Shown here in pieces: positions 9,815 to 22,540 of a stretch of 64,000 bases of DNA. The notes beneath the pieces were generated by a model that saw nothing but the letters and a program-made list of their open reading frames with translations, was not told the DNA's origin and did no database searches. Position 1 is the stretch's first letter. Each line of letters opens with the position of its first letter. Made by a program: the position numbers and the translations under genes. This DNA comes from Buchnera aphidicola (Meitanaphis elongallis). Lineage in GTDB: Bacteria > Pseudomonadota > Gammaproteobacteria > Enterobacterales > Enterobacteriaceae. The DNA is taken from the NCBI GenBank assembly GCA_039830015.1, contig CP140033.1:248001-312000 (forward strand). Direction: 5' to 3'.

Positions 9815-9861
9815 ATATTTTATTTTTTATTTTCAAAAGTATTTTAACTTGGAATATTTTA

Positions 9862-12800
9862 ATGTTAAATCCGAAATTTATTCATCTTCGTGTTCATAGT
9901 GATTTTTCTATGATTGATGGATTAGTAAGACCTGATGTATTGGTGAATGCTACAGTAGAATTAGGAATGCCAGCTATAGCTATTACAGATTTTAGTAATT
10001 TGCATGGTGTACTGAAATTTTATAAAGAAGCATTTCATCAAGGCATTAAACCTATTATCGGTGTTGACTTTAATATGAGTTCTGACGAAAATTCATTAAA
10101 TGTATTAACAAAAATTACTTTATTAGCGTCTACTAACTTAGGATATAAAAATTTAATTTTGTTACTTTCTCGTGCTTATCAAAGTGGTTACGATAGTAAG
10201 ATAGGAGTAGTAATAAAAAAAACATGGTTGATTGAATATCGTAAAGACATAATTTTGTTATCAGGTGGTTGTTTTGGTGATGTTGGAATTAGTATATTAA
10301 GAGAAAATAAATTAGCGTTATATAAACATTTATCTTTTTATAATAAATATTTCAAAAATTTTTACTATTTTGAGATTACGAGAATTGGATATCTTAATGA
10401 AGAAGAATACATTGAAGAAATAAAATATTTGTCTATACGTGAAAGCATCCCCTTAGTTGCTACTAATTTAGTTTGTTTTTTAAAAGAAAGTGATTTTTCA
10501 ATTCATAAAATTCGTGTTTTTATTAATCAAGGATACACCATAAACAACAAAAAAGTTAGTCATAATTATACATCTCAGCAATTTTTAAAAAATGAAACAC
10601 AAATGTCTGAATTGTTTTCAGATGTTCCTGAGTCTCTTATAAATAGTGTAGAAATTGCAAAACGTTGTAATGTTGTTTTAAAATTTGGAAAATATTTTTT
10701 ACCGAAGTTTCCAACTGGGAAGCATCACATTAATAATTATTTAGTCGCTAAAGCGAAAAGAGGATTATTTAAACGTTTAGTTCATCTTTATCCTGAAAAA
10801 AAAATTAGAAACCAACATCGTGAAAAGTATGTTTCTCGTTTATTATCTGAATTGAGTATAATTAATAAGATGGGTTTTCCAGGATATTTTTTGATAGTTA
10901 TGGAATTTATTAATTGGTCAAAAAAAAATGCCATTCCTGTTGGTCCGGGAAGAGGATCAGGTGCAGGATCTTTAGTGTCGTATTCTTTAAATATTACTGA
11001 ATTAGACCCTTTATATTTTGATTTAATATTCGAAAGGTTTCTTAATTCAGAACGTATTTCTATGCCGGATTTGGACATTGATTTTTGTATGGATAATCGA
11101 GATAAGGTTATTGAACACGTTGCACAAACATATGGACGAGAATCTGTATCTCAAATTGTTACTTTTGGAACTCTGACAGCCAAAGCTGTTATAAGAGATG
11201 TAGGTCGAGTTCTAGGTTTTCCTTATGGTTTTTTAAATCGTATTTCTAAATTAGTTCCGTTAGATCCTGGAATGACTTTAAAAAAAGCATTATTTATCCG
11301 ACCAGAGTTATTAAAACTTTACAATTCTGACGAAGAAGTGAAAAAGTTGATTGATATTTCTAAAAAATTGGAAGGTGTTACTAGAAATATTGGTAAACAT
11401 GCTGGAGGATTAGTTATTGCACCAGGAAAAATTACTGATTTTTCACCATTGCATTGTGATGAAAATGGTTCTAATCCAATTACTCAATTTGATAAAGAAG
11501 ATATTGAATTAATGGGATTGGTTAAATTTGATTTTCTTGGATTAAAAACACTAACTGTGATACATAATGCTGTAAAAATTATTAATCATGGTTTATTAAA
11601 AAATAAAAAAAATAAGATAAATATAAATCTCATTTCTTTAAAAGATCAACATTGTTTTAATTTTTTGCAAACATCTAATACTATTGGTATTTTTCAACTA
11701 GAATCGTATGGAATGAAAGATTTAATTACTCGATTAAAACCAGATTGTTTTGAAGATTTAATCGCTTTAGTAGCTTTATTTCGACCTGGGCCTTTACAAT
11801 CAGGTATGGTAGATAATTTCATTAATAGAAAACATGGAAAAGAAGTAATATTTTATCCTGATCAAAAATGGCAGCATGCGTTATTAAAACCTATTTTAAA
11901 ATCCACTTATGGAATAGTTTTATATCAAGAGCAAGTTATGCAAATTGCGCAGGTATTAGCCAATTATACTTTAGGTAGTGCAGACATTTTGCGTCGCGCT
12001 ATGGAAAAAAAAGATCCTGTAGCAATGAAAAATCAAAGAGTTATGTTTAAATTAGGAGCTAAAAAAAACGGGATCGATTCTAAATTAGCAATGAACATTT
12101 TTGATTTGTTAAAAAATTTTGTTGGATATGCATTTAATAAATCGCATTCTGTTGCTTATGCCTTAGTTTCATATCAAACTTTGTGGTTAAAATTTTATTA
12201 TCCCGCTGAGTTTATGTCAGCTGCTATGAATGCTGACATAGATAATACTAAAAAACTGGTTATATTAATAAATGAATGTAAACGAATTAATCTTAATATT
12301 ATTGGACCTAGTATTAATGTAAGTAATTATTATTTTCGAGTTGATGATGATGGAAATATTGTGTATGGGTTAGGTGCTATAAAAGGCATTGGAAAAAACA
12401 TTGTTAGTGATATTGTAAATGTTAGAAATCTTTACGGATTTTTTTTTGAATTATTTGATTTATGTATTCGCATTAGTTTTAAAAAATTAACAAAGAGAGT
12501 AATTGAAAAATTAATTAAATCAGGAAGTTGTGATTGTTTGGGACTACAACGATCAATGTTGATAAATAATTATGAAAATATAATTAGATCTGCTCATCAA
12601 TATTTAAAATCAAAACAATTAAAAAAAGTAGAATTGTTTGGATCTTTGTCTTTAGATCTTAAAAAGATAAGAAACGATGAATCTTCAATTAATGTCAATG
12701 ATACTAAAATGTTAGAACTTAATTGGGAAAAAGATTGTTTGGGTTTATATCTTACAGGACATCCAGTTGATCAATATTTAAATATATTGAAGAAATATTC

Positions 12801-13101
12801 GCAATGTATGCGTATAAAGGATATCAATGTATCAAACTATAATAAAGAAGTTGCGGTTCTTGGTATGATCATTTCGTTGAAACTTAAAACTACACGAAAA
12901 AATAAAAAAATTACTGTATTTTCTTTAGAGGACCATTTATATCAGTTAGATGTTATGGTATTTAATACTATTTTAGATAGATGTCAGGTTAATTTAGAAA
13001 ATGATTTGGTTGTTGTTGTTTTTGGTTACATAAAAATAAATAGAATAAGTCGAAAACAAATTTTATTAGCTAATAAGATATTACATGTACAAAAAATATA
13101 A
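9862..13101 (+). CDS. dnaE: DNA polymerase III alpha subunit, C-terminally truncated
   Basis: Replicative polymerase. Homology starts at the ATG at 9862 ([20 protein letters not shown]), although the frame is open from 9772. The PHP domain, the palm aspartates in PDLDIDFC and VKFDFLGLK, and the fingers motif [16 protein letters not shown] are intact. The product is 1079 residues against 1160 in E. coli: the frame ends right after the OB fold (equivalent of REVMDID), so the last ~80 residues, which bind the tau subunit, are missing. The internal clamp-binding segment corresponds to QADMF in E. coli but reads KVELF here, without the glutamine. No remnant of the missing part is readable after the stop. 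Confidence 0.95.
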   Translation: MLNPKFIHLRVHSDFSMIDGLVRPDVLVNATVELGMPAIAITDFSNLHGVLKFYKEAFHQGIKPIIGVDFNMSSDENSLNVLTKITLLASTNLGYKNLILLLSRAYQSGYDSKIGVVIKKTWLIEYRKDIILLSGGCFGDVGISILRENKLALYKHLSFYNKYFKNFYYFEITRIGYLNEEEYIEEIKYLSIRESIPLVATNLVCFLKESDFSIHKIRVFINQGYTINNKKVSHNYTSQQFLKNETQMSELFSDVPESLINSVEIAKRCNVVLKFGKYFLPKFPTGKHHINNYLVAKAKRGLFKRLVHLYPEKKIRNQHREKYVSRLLSELSIINKMGFPGYFLIVMEFINWSKKNAIPVGPGRGSGAGSLVSYSLNITELDPLYFDLIFERFLNSERISMPDLDIDFCMDNRDKVIEHVAQTYGRESVSQIVTFGTLTAKAVIRDVGRVLGFPYGFLNRISKLVPLDPGMTLKKALFIRPELLKLYNSDEEVKKLIDISKKLEGVTRNIGKHAGGLVIAPGKITDFSPLHCDENGSNPITQFDKEDIELMGLVKFDFLGLKTLTVIHNAVKIINHGLLKNKKNKININLISLKDQHCFNFLQTSNTIGIFQLESYGMKDLITRLKPDCFEDLIALVALFRPGPLQSGMVDNFINRKHGKEVIFYPDQKWQHALLKPILKSTYGIVLYQEQVMQIAQVLANYTLGSADILRRAMEKKDPVAMKNQRVMFKLGAKKNGIDSKLAMNIFDLLKNFVGYAFNKSHSVAYALVSYQTLWLKFYYPAEFMSAAMNADIDNTKKLVILINECKRINLNIIGPSINVSNYYFRVDDDGNIVYGLGAIKGIGKNIVSDIVNVRNLYGFFFELFDLCIRISFKKLTKRVIEKLIKSGSCDCLGLQRSMLINNYENIIRSAHQYLKSKQLKKVELFGSLSLDLKKIRNDESSINVNDTKMLELNWEKDCLGLYLTGHPVDQYLNILKKYSQCMRIKDINVSNYNKEVAVLGMIISLKLKTTRKNKKITVFSLEDHLYQLDVMVFNTILDRCQVNLENDLVVVVFGYIKINRISRKQILLANKILHVQKI

Positions 13102-13465
13102 AAAGCACAAATTTTTTAATTCATTTATTGTATAATATATTTTTAAGCAGTAATGTTTAAATTTAAAAATGTACATTTTATTTAGTTTTTATTAATAGCT
13201 TTTAACAAATTTGTTATGTTTTATTTATGTTCTAATATTTAGAATGTTATAAAAAAATTAAAACAATTTAAATAAGATGTTGTAATGCATAAATATTTTA
13301 ATTTAATTTTGATTTTTATGCGTTTTTAATTATATATTGTAAAATTATAGAATAGAGTATTATTTTAGTAATTTTGAAAGCTTATTAAGATAAAAAAATT
13401 ACTATTTTATGGTTAAATCTTTTTTTATTATAGAATAATATAAAAAATAATTTAACCATATTAAG
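13102..13465. other. Convergent dnaE/proS spacer
   Basis: A 364-nt spacer between two convergent genes, almost entirely A+T. Apart from the proS-proximal hairpin at 13409-13459 I see no coding remnant, promoter or repeat in it. In particular, translation after the dnaE stop does not resume recognisable alpha-subunit sequence. Confidence 0.5.
13409..13459. terminator. Hairpin downstream of proS
   Basis: ATGGTTAAAT (13409-13418) pairs perfectly with ATTTAACCAT (13450-13459). The 31-nt interior can itself pair further through T-rich and A-rich arms around TATTATAGAATAATA. It lies 6 nt beyond the proS stop on the minus strand and is the likely proS terminator; it could also stop dnaE transcripts. 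Confidence 0.5.
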
Positions 13466-15178
13466 TTATGATTGTTGTACTTTATTTTTAATTAATCGAA
13501 TTATTTTATGTTTAGAAACGATCTTTTTTGTATTATAATGCCTGTCATGACATTCTACTTCATTTTTTTTTGCAAGATATTCGCTAATTATAATACTATA
13601 AGGTATACCAATTAGTTCAATTTCAGAAAACATTGTTCCGGGATTTTCATTTCTATCGTCTAATATTACTTTAATATTATTATTTTTAAAAAGATGATAA
13701 ATTATTTGTGATTCATATTGTACTATTTTAGATTTATGAAAATTAATAGGTATGATGGCTACTTGAAATGGAGCAATAGAAACAGGCCAAATAATTCCTT
13801 TTGCATCATGGTTCTGTTCAATTATAGCAGCTATGACTCGCGTAATACCAATACCATAGCATCCCATTGTTAAAAATTTTTTATGACCAGTATGATCTTG
13901 TATTTTAGCCCCTATTGTTTTAGAGTATTGTTTTCCTAATTGAAAGATATGACCTATTTCAATGCTTTTCTTAATGGTTAATGTACCTATCCCATCAGGA
14001 CTTATATCTCCTTCTACAACGTTCCTGATATCAAAGCTTTTAGGTGTTAAAAGATCTTTATTCCAGTTAACATTATTGAAATATTTTCCTGTAATATTCG
14101 ATCCAATAGTAAAATTTTTAAGAGTAATTACTGAGAGATCAGCTATAATAGGTAGATTTAGTCCAATTGGTCCTACAAAATCTAATGTAGTACCAGTTAT
14201 TTTTAATGTTTCTTTTTGGGAAGCGAATGTTAAAGGATATGGTAAAATATCTATTTTTGAGGCTTTGTTTTCGTTGATAGAGTGATCTGCTCGAAGTAAT
14301 ATTGCTATAAATTTGTATTTTTTGTTTTCTTGGAGTTTGACTAGAATTGTTTTGATTGTATTTTCTTTTGAAGAAAAACATTTATTCGACATATTTAGAA
14401 AAGTATTTGAAGAATGTATTGTTCTTGAAACATTGAATGGTTTATATTGCTCAATATTTTTTTTATAAGTAGCTACTTGAATGTTAGCTGAATAATTAGA
14501 TTTGTTGGATAGTACAATACTATCTTCCCCATTTTTACTCAATGCTTGAAATTCATGTGATTTTGTACCCCCCATGGAATTAGAATCAGCTTCTACAATA
14601 TGAAATTTTAATTTCATTTTTAAAAATATATTTTTATAAGTGTTGTACATTAGATTGTAAGTATCTTCTAATGAAGATGAATTTGTGTGAAAAGAATATG
14701 CATCTTTCATAACAAATTCTCTAGATCTTATTGTTCCACAGCGAGGTCGAATTTCATCTCGAAATTTAGTTTGAATTTGATACAATAATAGTGGAAGTTG
14801 CTTATATGATTTTAGTTCATTGCTGATTAAATGTGTTATAATTTCTTCATGTGTAGGTCCTAATATAAATGTATTGTTTTTACGATCTGATACTTTAAAT
14901 AGTTCTTTTCCATATGCATTTTTTCGATTACTCAGATTCCATAAAGTTTCAGGTTGTAATATTGGCATTTTAATTTCTAATGCATTCAATTTGTTTATTT
15001 CTGTTCTTATAATTTTATTTATATTTTTGAGTATACGTAATCCTGTAGGTAGCCAAGTATATATTCCTGAAGAACTGCGTCTAATAATACCAGATCTCAG
15101 CATAAGTTGGTAGCTAATACTATTCGTATCCTTAGGATTTTCTTTTAATGTTGAAAACATATATTTTTTTGCACGCAT
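13466..15178 (-). CDS. proS: Prolyl-tRNA synthetase, bacterial type with editing domain
   Basis: Charges tRNA-Pro. The 570 residues match E. coli ProRS (572) end to end. Class II motifs are visible: motif 1 around LMLRSGIIRRSSSGIYTWLP, motif 2 in TKFRDEIRPRCGTIRSREF with FVMKDAYSFH, and motif 3 in GIGITR. The ~180-residue insertion (roughly 225-405) that clears misacylated alanyl-tRNA-Pro is retained, containing LLRADHSINENKASKI. Retention of editing is notable in so reduced a genome. The C-terminal anticodon-binding domain keeps LDDRNENPGTMFSEIELIGIP. The start is the ATG at 15178. Confidence 0.96.
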   Translation of the reverse strand: MRAKKYMFSTLKENPKDTNSISYQLMLRSGIIRRSSSGIYTWLPTGLRILKNINKIIRTEINKLNALEIKMPILQPETLWNLSNRKNAYGKELFKVSDRKNNTFILGPTHEEIITHLISNELKSYKQLPLLLYQIQTKFRDEIRPRCGTIRSREFVMKDAYSFHTNSSSLEDTYNLMYNTYKNIFLKMKLKFHIVEADSNSMGGTKSHEFQALSKNGEDSIVLSNKSNYSANIQVATYKKNIEQYKPFNVSRTIHSSNTFLNMSNKCFSSKENTIKTILVKLQENKKYKFIAILLRADHSINENKASKIDILPYPLTFASQKETLKITGTTLDFVGPIGLNLPIIADLSVITLKNFTIGSNITGKYFNNVNWNKDLLTPKSFDIRNVVEGDISPDGIGTLTIKKSIEIGHIFQLGKQYSKTIGAKIQDHTGHKKFLTMGCYGIGITRVIAAIIEQNHDAKGIIWPVSIAPFQVAIIPINFHKSKIVQYESQIIYHLFKNNNIKVILDDRNENPGTMFSEIELIGIPYSIIISEYLAKKNEVECHDRHYNTKKIVSKHKIIRLIKNKVQQS

Positions 15179-15421
15179 GCATTTTGACTCTCAAATAATG
15201 ATATTTTATAGTGAGTTAGAAAATATTTTAAGATTTAAGATTTGTAGTTTTTCAAATATCTAATTTTAATTTTTAGTGTCATTAGTATATAGTTAAATTG
15301 TTTAATCATATATATTTATTATTTTATTAATTGAAACTATTTTTAAAGTAGTTCATTTTATTTATATTAAATATATATTATATGTAAAGTAAATTATTTT
15401 AATAGTATAAGGTGATTCATT

Positions 15422-16567
15422 ATGAGTGGTGATAACAACGAAGAGAAAACTGAGAAACCGACTAGTCATAAGTTAAAAAAAGCTAAAAAAAAAGGTAGTA
15501 AGAGGTATTCTCGTGAATTGCATTCATTATTGATTTTAATAAGTACTTTGATGGTTTTTTGGTTTAACAAGAAAGATATAATAATTTTATTGGAAACAAT
15601 TATAAGATCTGGTTTAGTTTTTGATAACTATATTATTAGAAATGAGTATATATTTAATTCTAATTTTTTTTTATTAGAAAAATCTAATATTTTCTGTTTG
15701 TTTAAAATAATTTTTTTTCCTATGTTTTTAGTTGCATTATTATCAATAATTTTTAGTAATTTGGATTTTCATATTAAATTTTTGACGTTTCGTTTTGATA
15801 CATTAAATCCTGTTAAAGGATTAAAAAAATTGTTTTCAGGTCAAATTATTATAGAATTATTTAAAACGATATTAAAAGTATTATTTGTTAGTTGTATTTT
15901 ATATTTTTATGTATCTTACTTTTTTTTAAGATCTTTGAGTTTTATAGATAAGAATATTTTTTCTGCATTACAGTATAGTTTTTTTTCAATTTTCTTATGT
16001 ATTCTAATTATTTTAATTACAATTATTCCTATTGTTAGTTTTGATATTTTTTTGGAAAGATATAATTATTATAAACGACTTCGTATGACACGTCAAGAAG
16101 TAAAAGATGAATTAAAAAAAACAGAAGGAAATCCTTATATTAAGTCTCGCATTCGTAATACTATGAAAACAATAACGCGTCGTCGTATGCTTTGTCATGT
16201 ATCAAAATCTGATGTGATTATTATGAATCCTGTACATTATGCCATTGCACTTCAGTATGATGAAAAAAATATGAATGCACCAAAAATATTAGCAAAGGGA
16301 TCTGGTAAATTGGCATTAAAAATTAGAAAAATAGGAGAAACATATTCTGTTCCCATTTTTTTTTCATCTTCATTAGCTTGTGTTTTATATCGTTGTTCGG
16401 AAATTGGACAATATATACCTAATACATTATATATAGCTATTGCAGAAGTATTAGCATGGGTATGTAAAGTTCAGAATTGGAAGGAAAAAGGAGGAATTTT
16501 TCCAAAGCAACCTAATAATTTTTTTATTCCTTTAAAATTGCATACTTTAGAAGAGGATAAAAATTGA
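15422..16567 (+). CDS. flhB: Flagellar type III export switch protein FlhB
   Basis: Inner-membrane component of the flagellar export gate that switches substrate class. The 381 residues match E. coli (382). A short charged N-terminus (NNEEKTEKPTSHKLKKAKKKG) precedes four membrane segments (about 30-215) and a cytoplasmic domain. The autocleavage loop, NPTH in E. coli, reads Asn269-Pro270-Val271-His272, so the cleavage Asn and Pro remain while Thr is replaced. The stop overlaps the flhA start by one base (TGATG). Buchnera is known to keep hook-basal-body structures without flagellin; the complex may act in export. Confidence 0.95.
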   Translation: MSGDNNEEKTEKPTSHKLKKAKKKGSKRYSRELHSLLILISTLMVFWFNKKDIIILLETIIRSGLVFDNYIIRNEYIFNSNFFLLEKSNIFCLFKIIFFPMFLVALLSIIFSNLDFHIKFLTFRFDTLNPVKGLKKLFSGQIIIELFKTILKVLFVSCILYFYVSYFFLRSLSFIDKNIFSALQYSFFSIFLCILIILITIIPIVSFDIFLERYNYYKRLRMTRQEVKDELKKTEGNPYIKSRIRNTMKTITRRRMLCHVSKSDVIIMNPVHYAIALQYDEKNMNAPKILAKGSGKLALKIRKIGETYSVPIFFSSSLACVLYRCSEIGQYIPNTLYIAIAEVLAWVCKVQNWKEKGGIFPKQPNNFFIPLKLHTLEEDKN

Positions 16568-18660
16568 TGTTTAATGTTGTATCATTGTCAAATTTTTTAA
16601 AACAAATAAAATCAATTAAGTGGCAAACGTTGTCCGGTCCTATATTGATTTTGATTATCTTATCAATGATGATTTTGCCTTTGGCTCCATTTATTTTAGA
16701 TTTATGTTTTACTTTTAATATAGCTTTATCGATTTTAATATTGTTAGTATCTATGTTTACAACACATACATTGGAATTTACTGCATTTCCTATAATTTTG
16801 TTATTTTCTACATTATTACGTTTAGCTTTAAATATTGCATCTACTAGAGTTATTTTATTGAATGGACATATAGGATCTTGTTCTGCTGGAAATGTAATAC
16901 AAGCATTCGGTCATTTTTTAGTTGGTGGAAATTTTGCAATAGGCATTATTGTATTTGTTATTTTAGTTATTATAAATTTTATGGTAATTACTAAGGGAGC
17001 TGGACGAATTGCAGAAGTTGGAGCTAGATTCATATTAGATGGTATGCCGGGAAAACAAATGGCAATTGATGCTGATTTAAATGCAGGTTTAATTGGAGAA
17101 GAGCAAGCTAAAAAGCGTAGATTGAGCATTACACAAGAAGCTGATTTTTATGGTTCTATGGATGGGGCAAGTAAATTTGTTAGAGGTGATGCTATAGCAG
17201 GAATATTGATTATGGTTATTAATATTATAGGTGGACTAATTGTTGGTATATTACAACATGGTATGTTGTTTACACAAGCAGTAGAAGTTTATACTATATT
17301 GACTATAGGAGATGGATTAGTAGCTCAAATTCCTGCATTAGTAATTTCTACAGCTTCTGGGGTTATAGTTACTCGTGTTAGTACAGATCAAAATGTTAGT
17401 GAACAAATGATTAGTCAGTTATTTTGTAATCCTAAAGTAGTGTTTTTAAGTGGTATTGTTATAGGAATTCTTGGATTAGTTCCTGGTATGCCAAACATGA
17501 TTTTTTTATTATTCACTAGTTTGTTATTTTTTTTATCTTGGTCATTATATAAGAATTCATTAGAATTGCAACAAGTGTCATCAAAAAAATATTTGACTGG
17601 CGTTTCTAATGATTCTCAGGACGCTACTTGGAACGACGTACAACTGGAAGATTCTATAGGAGTTGAATTAGGTAGTCAACTTATATCTATGGTGCGAAAC
17701 GATGCGGGGGATAATTTACTAAATAGTATTCGGAACGTACGAAAAGTTTGTGCTAAAAAAATAGGGTTTTTACCTCCATTGATCCATGTTAGAAATAATG
17801 TTTATTTACCTGATGACACTTATCGTATATTAATTAAAGGCATTGAAGTAGGTAGAGGTATCGTAAAATATAGTCAATTTTTAGCTATTGATTCTAGCAA
17901 TACTTTAGATACACTTCCAGCACAGGAGACTATTGATCCTACTTTCCATTTTCGATCATTTTGGATTGATGAATCTTTAGTAAATCAGGCAAAAAATAAA
18001 GGTTATAATGTTGTTAAAAGTTATACTATAATTCCTACTCATTTAAATAAGATTATTTTAGATAACGCTAGTAAATTGTTTGGTATACAAGAAGCTCAAC
18101 AATTACTCAATTATGTTGGAAAATATTTTCCAAAATTGATTGAAGATTTAGTTCCAAATGTAATTAATTTGACAACGTTTCATAAAATTATTCAAAATTT
18201 ATTATTCGAACATGTTCCAATTCGTGATATGCAAACTATTTTAGAAACTTTAATAACATGTTCTACTTCTCATCAAAATGATTCATTAATGTTAACTAGT
18301 TTAGTACGTATTGCTTTACAGAAATTAATTATTCAAAGTATTTTTAAAAATGGTGAGTTGAAAGTAATGGGACTGGGAACTAAATTAGAAAATATACTAT
18401 TACAAACTTTTCAAAATGAAAGCAATAATGGTAGTATTTTGGAACCAGGATTGTATAGTTATTTTTTAGAAGAATTGAAAAAATCTATTGATAATCAAAT
18501 TTTACTCAATAACCCTGTGGTATTATTAGTACATCACAAGTTGCGTGCACATTTGTCCAAGATATTATTAAAAGTATTTCCTAATTTAGTTATTTTATCT
18601 AATTTAGAATTAGAAGAAAATAGTGAAAGAATACATATTGTTACTGTTATAGGAACTTAA
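16567..18660 (+). CDS. flhA: Flagellar type III export gate protein FlhA
   Basis: The large export-gate protein, with an N-terminal eight-helix membrane domain (about 20-320) and a cytoplasmic ring domain (about 350-697). The FHIPEP signature region is clear (TKGAGRIAEVGARFILDGMPGKQ-type sequence with DADLNAGLI). I prefer the ATG at 16567, giving 697 residues (E. coli 692): GAGGA lies 9-10 nt upstream and the start overlaps the flhB stop by one base, implying coupling. The frame also opens one codon earlier at a TTG. No flhE or other flagellar genes follow. Confidence 0.95.
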   Translation: MFNVVSLSNFLKQIKSIKWQTLSGPILILIILSMMILPLAPFILDLCFTFNIALSILILLVSMFTTHTLEFTAFPIILLFSTLLRLALNIASTRVILLNGHIGSCSAGNVIQAFGHFLVGGNFAIGIIVFVILVIINFMVITKGAGRIAEVGARFILDGMPGKQMAIDADLNAGLIGEEQAKKRRLSITQEADFYGSMDGASKFVRGDAIAGILIMVINIIGGLIVGILQHGMLFTQAVEVYTILTIGDGLVAQIPALVISTASGVIVTRVSTDQNVSEQMISQLFCNPKVVFLSGIVIGILGLVPGMPNMIFLLFTSLLFFLSWSLYKNSLELQQVSSKKYLTGVSNDSQDATWNDVQLEDSIGVELGSQLISMVRNDAGDNLLNSIRNVRKVCAKKIGFLPPLIHVRNNVYLPDDTYRILIKGIEVGRGIVKYSQFLAIDSSNTLDTLPAQETIDPTFHFRSFWIDESLVNQAKNKGYNVVKSYTIIPTHLNKIILDNASKLFGIQEAQQLLNYVGKYFPKLIEDLVPNVINLTTFHKIIQNLLFEHVPIRDMQTILETLITCSTSHQNDSLMLTSLVRIALQKLIIQSIFKNGELKVMGLGTKLENILLQTFQNESNNGSILEPGLYSYFLEELKKSIDNQILLNNPVVLLVHHKLRAHLSKILLKVFPNLVILSNLELEENSERIHIVTVIGT

Positions 18661-18854
18661 TTTAAAATAAAATTTTTATTTATTGTATACTAAAATTATA
18701 TAGCACATTGATTTTAATCTAATATGTTTTATAAGTATGATAAAGCTGATATATTGTTGCATTGTATGTTATTAATGATATAAATTTTATATATTTTAAG
18801 TATATCAAAATAATTATTATCTACATGTTTAAGAAATTAAATATATTTGTTTGT

Positions 18855-20582
18855 TTACATATAACTAATTGTTGAAATACCAAGAATGTTTAAGCCTAGT
18901 TTTAATGTTCTTGCAGTCAAAAATGATAAAATTAATCTACTGTAGCGTATTTTAATATTTTTTGAAAGTAAGATAGAGCATTGTTCGTAAAAGTATGAAA
19001 AAATTGTTGCAAGTGCATACAGATAGTTACATAGTATATGAGGCATGCCTTTTTCAGCAGCTTCTAAAATGATTTCTTCGAACTGCAACAATTTCAAACC
19101 AAGATTTTTTTCACATTGTTCTTTGAATATAATGTTGCCTTTTAAGTTAAACATGGAAATTTTTAGTTTTTTAAAAATAGATAATATTCGAGTATATGCA
19201 TACTGTATATAGGGAGCTGTATTTCCATTGAACGATAGTATGTTGTTCCAGTTAAAAATATAATTAGTCAATCTATTTTTAGATAAATCAAAATATTTTA
19301 CAGCTCCAATACCTATTTTCTTAGCTAAAAAATTTAATTTTTTTGTATTAATTTTAGGATTTTTTTGTTGTGCGATAATTTTAGCACGCTTTATTGCTTC
19401 ATTAAGTAAATCAGATAATCTTATATTTTCTCCAGATCGAGTTTTAAAAGGACGGTGATGTTCGGACAATATCATACCAAACGTGTGATGTTCTACTTTT
19501 AAATTACTAGGAATATAACTAGCTCGTTTTCCTATTTCTATTATTTGCATTAAATATTGATGTTGACGAATATCAGTATAATATAATATTTTATCAGCAT
19601 TAAAATGTTCATAACGATATTTTAAACATGCTAAATCAGAAGTAGCGTAAAGAAATGCTCCATCTTTTTTTTGTATAATAATTCCTAGTGGTTGCCCATT
19701 TCTATTTCTAAAATTTTTTAAGAACACTATTGCTGCACCATGGTGTTTTACTGCTATTTTTCTAGATTTAAGATCTTTTACAATTTCAGGCAACATTTTT
19801 CTATAAAAACTTTCTCCTTTAATATGTTTGTTGGTTAAAGTTACATTTAATTTTTTATATATTTTTTCATTTTTCTTAATAGTAATATCTACGATTTTTT
19901 TCCAAATGTGTATACATTGTTTATTTTCAGATTGTAGTTTTAAGGTGTATTTTTTAACTATTTTTGAAAAACATTCATCGTTTTCATACTTTTTTTTAGC
20001 ATGTTGGTAAATTTTGTTAAAATCTATATCGTTTATATTTTTCATTAGTTCTTTATAATTTTTTAAATAAGCAATTATCATTCCAAATTGTATACCCCAA
20101 TCTCCGATATGATTGGTTCTAATAACATTGTGTCCTAGAAATTCCATCATTCTAGCTGTGGCATCTCCTATAATTGTTGAACGTAAATGACCTACATGCA
20201 TTTCTTTTGCTATATTTGGAGATGAGTAATCTATAATTATGTTTTTAGATGTGGCATATTTAACATCTAATCGTATCGATTTTATTTTTTTTTCTAATTT
20301 TTTTATCATCCATTTTTCATTTAAAAAAATGTTGATAAATCCAGATTTAGATACTTGAATTTTTTGATATATTTTATGGGTATGAATGTCAGAAGCAATA
20401 CTATTAGCTAAATCATGAGCATTTGTTTTTAATATTTTTGCTATTTTTATTATTCCATCAATTTGATAGTGCCATGGTTTTTTTTGATTGGTGTTATTAA
20501 TCAAGAGATTGTTTGTATTTTCAATTCCATTATTCATTAAAGCTTGAATTACATGTTTTTCTAATATTAATTTTATATTCAT
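18855..20582 (-). CDS. argS: Arginyl-tRNA synthetase
   Basis: Class I enzyme that charges tRNA-Arg and needs the tRNA for amino-acid activation. The 575 residues compare with 577 in E. coli. The HIGH-type motif reads HVGH within KEMHVGHLRSTIIGD. The N-terminal additional domain and the DALR anticodon-binding domain (about 450-575) are present. As in the E. coli enzyme, the canonical KMSK is replaced by a loop ending in TRSGENIRLSDLL. It is convergent with flhA and its 5' end faces away from the rRNA leader. No defects are seen. Confidence 0.96.
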   Translation of the reverse strand: MNIKLILEKHVIQALMNNGIENTNNLLINNTNQKKPWHYQIDGIIKIAKILKTNAHDLANSIASDIHTHKIYQKIQVSKSGFINIFLNEKWMIKKLEKKIKSIRLDVKYATSKNIIIDYSSPNIAKEMHVGHLRSTIIGDATARMMEFLGHNVIRTNHIGDWGIQFGMIIAYLKNYKELMKNINDIDFNKIYQHAKKKYENDECFSKIVKKYTLKLQSENKQCIHIWKKIVDITIKKNEKIYKKLNVTLTNKHIKGESFYRKMLPEIVKDLKSRKIAVKHHGAAIVFLKNFRNRNGQPLGIIIQKKDGAFLYATSDLACLKYRYEHFNADKILYYTDIRQHQYLMQIIEIGKRASYIPSNLKVEHHTFGMILSEHHRPFKTRSGENIRLSDLLNEAIKRAKIIAQQKNPKINTKKLNFLAKKIGIGAVKYFDLSKNRLTNYIFNWNNILSFNGNTAPYIQYAYTRILSIFKKLKISMFNLKGNIIFKEQCEKNLGLKLLQFEEIILEAAEKGMPHILCNYLYALATIFSYFYEQCSILLSKNIKIRYSRLILSFLTARTLKLGLNILGISTISYM

Positions 20583-20967
20583 ATTTATCTCTTTTGATTA
20601 TTTTATGTATAGATAGAATTATTATAAATAGTAATTACTATAATAATTGATTGAGTATATTTCAATGTTAGTAGATGTAAAACTCTATCGTTCATAGTTA
20701 AATTATGCTTATATTTGAGACGTATAAGTATACTACTTTACGATACAAATCGTGATTATATAAACAATATACATAAAATATGAAAATTTGTACTTAAAAT
20801 TGTTGACAAAAGATATAAAAAATGTAATTATGTAAAAAGTTTAAAAAGTAATGTTCTTTAAAAAAATATTAGAAAATTCGTGTGGGCACACCAAAATTTA
20901 AAAATAAAGCCATTTTAACGTTTTTATTTATTAAAAAATAGTTTTTTATTTTTTATAAAAGAATTTT
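20583..20967 (+). promoter_or_regulatory. rRNA leader: promoter and boxA antitermination site
   Basis: The divergent spacer between argS and the 16S gene carries the rRNA control signals. A perfect -35 box TTGACA lies at 20803-20808; TAATTA (20825-20830) at 16 nt is the best but poor -10. About 20 nt further, TGTTCTTTAAAAA (20852-20864) matches boxA of E. coli rrn leaders (TGCTCTTTAACA), the RNA site bound by NusB-S10 for antitermination. The left arm of the RNase III stem (20871-20890) follows. The boxA match is convincing; the -10 assignment is uncertain. Confidence 0.7.
20871..20890 (+). promoter_or_regulatory. Left arm of pre-16S RNase III processing stem
   Basis: AGAAAATTCGTGTGGGCACA pairs with TGTGCCCACACGAATTTTTT at 22541-22560: 19 Watson-Crick pairs and one G-U pair. 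In E. coli, RNase III cuts such a stem to release pre-16S rRNA, and rnc is encoded in this window at 29.4-30.1 kb. Confidence 0.85.
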
Positions 20968-22517
<1,550 letters not shown>

Positions 22518-22540
22518 TAAATAATGCTTAATTTTTAGAT

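Noticed and set aside
9772..9861. Extended N-terminus of DnaE overlapping fabZ
   Set aside because: The extra 30 residues are not homologous to DnaE and overlap the fabZ end; homology starts at the ATG at 9862.
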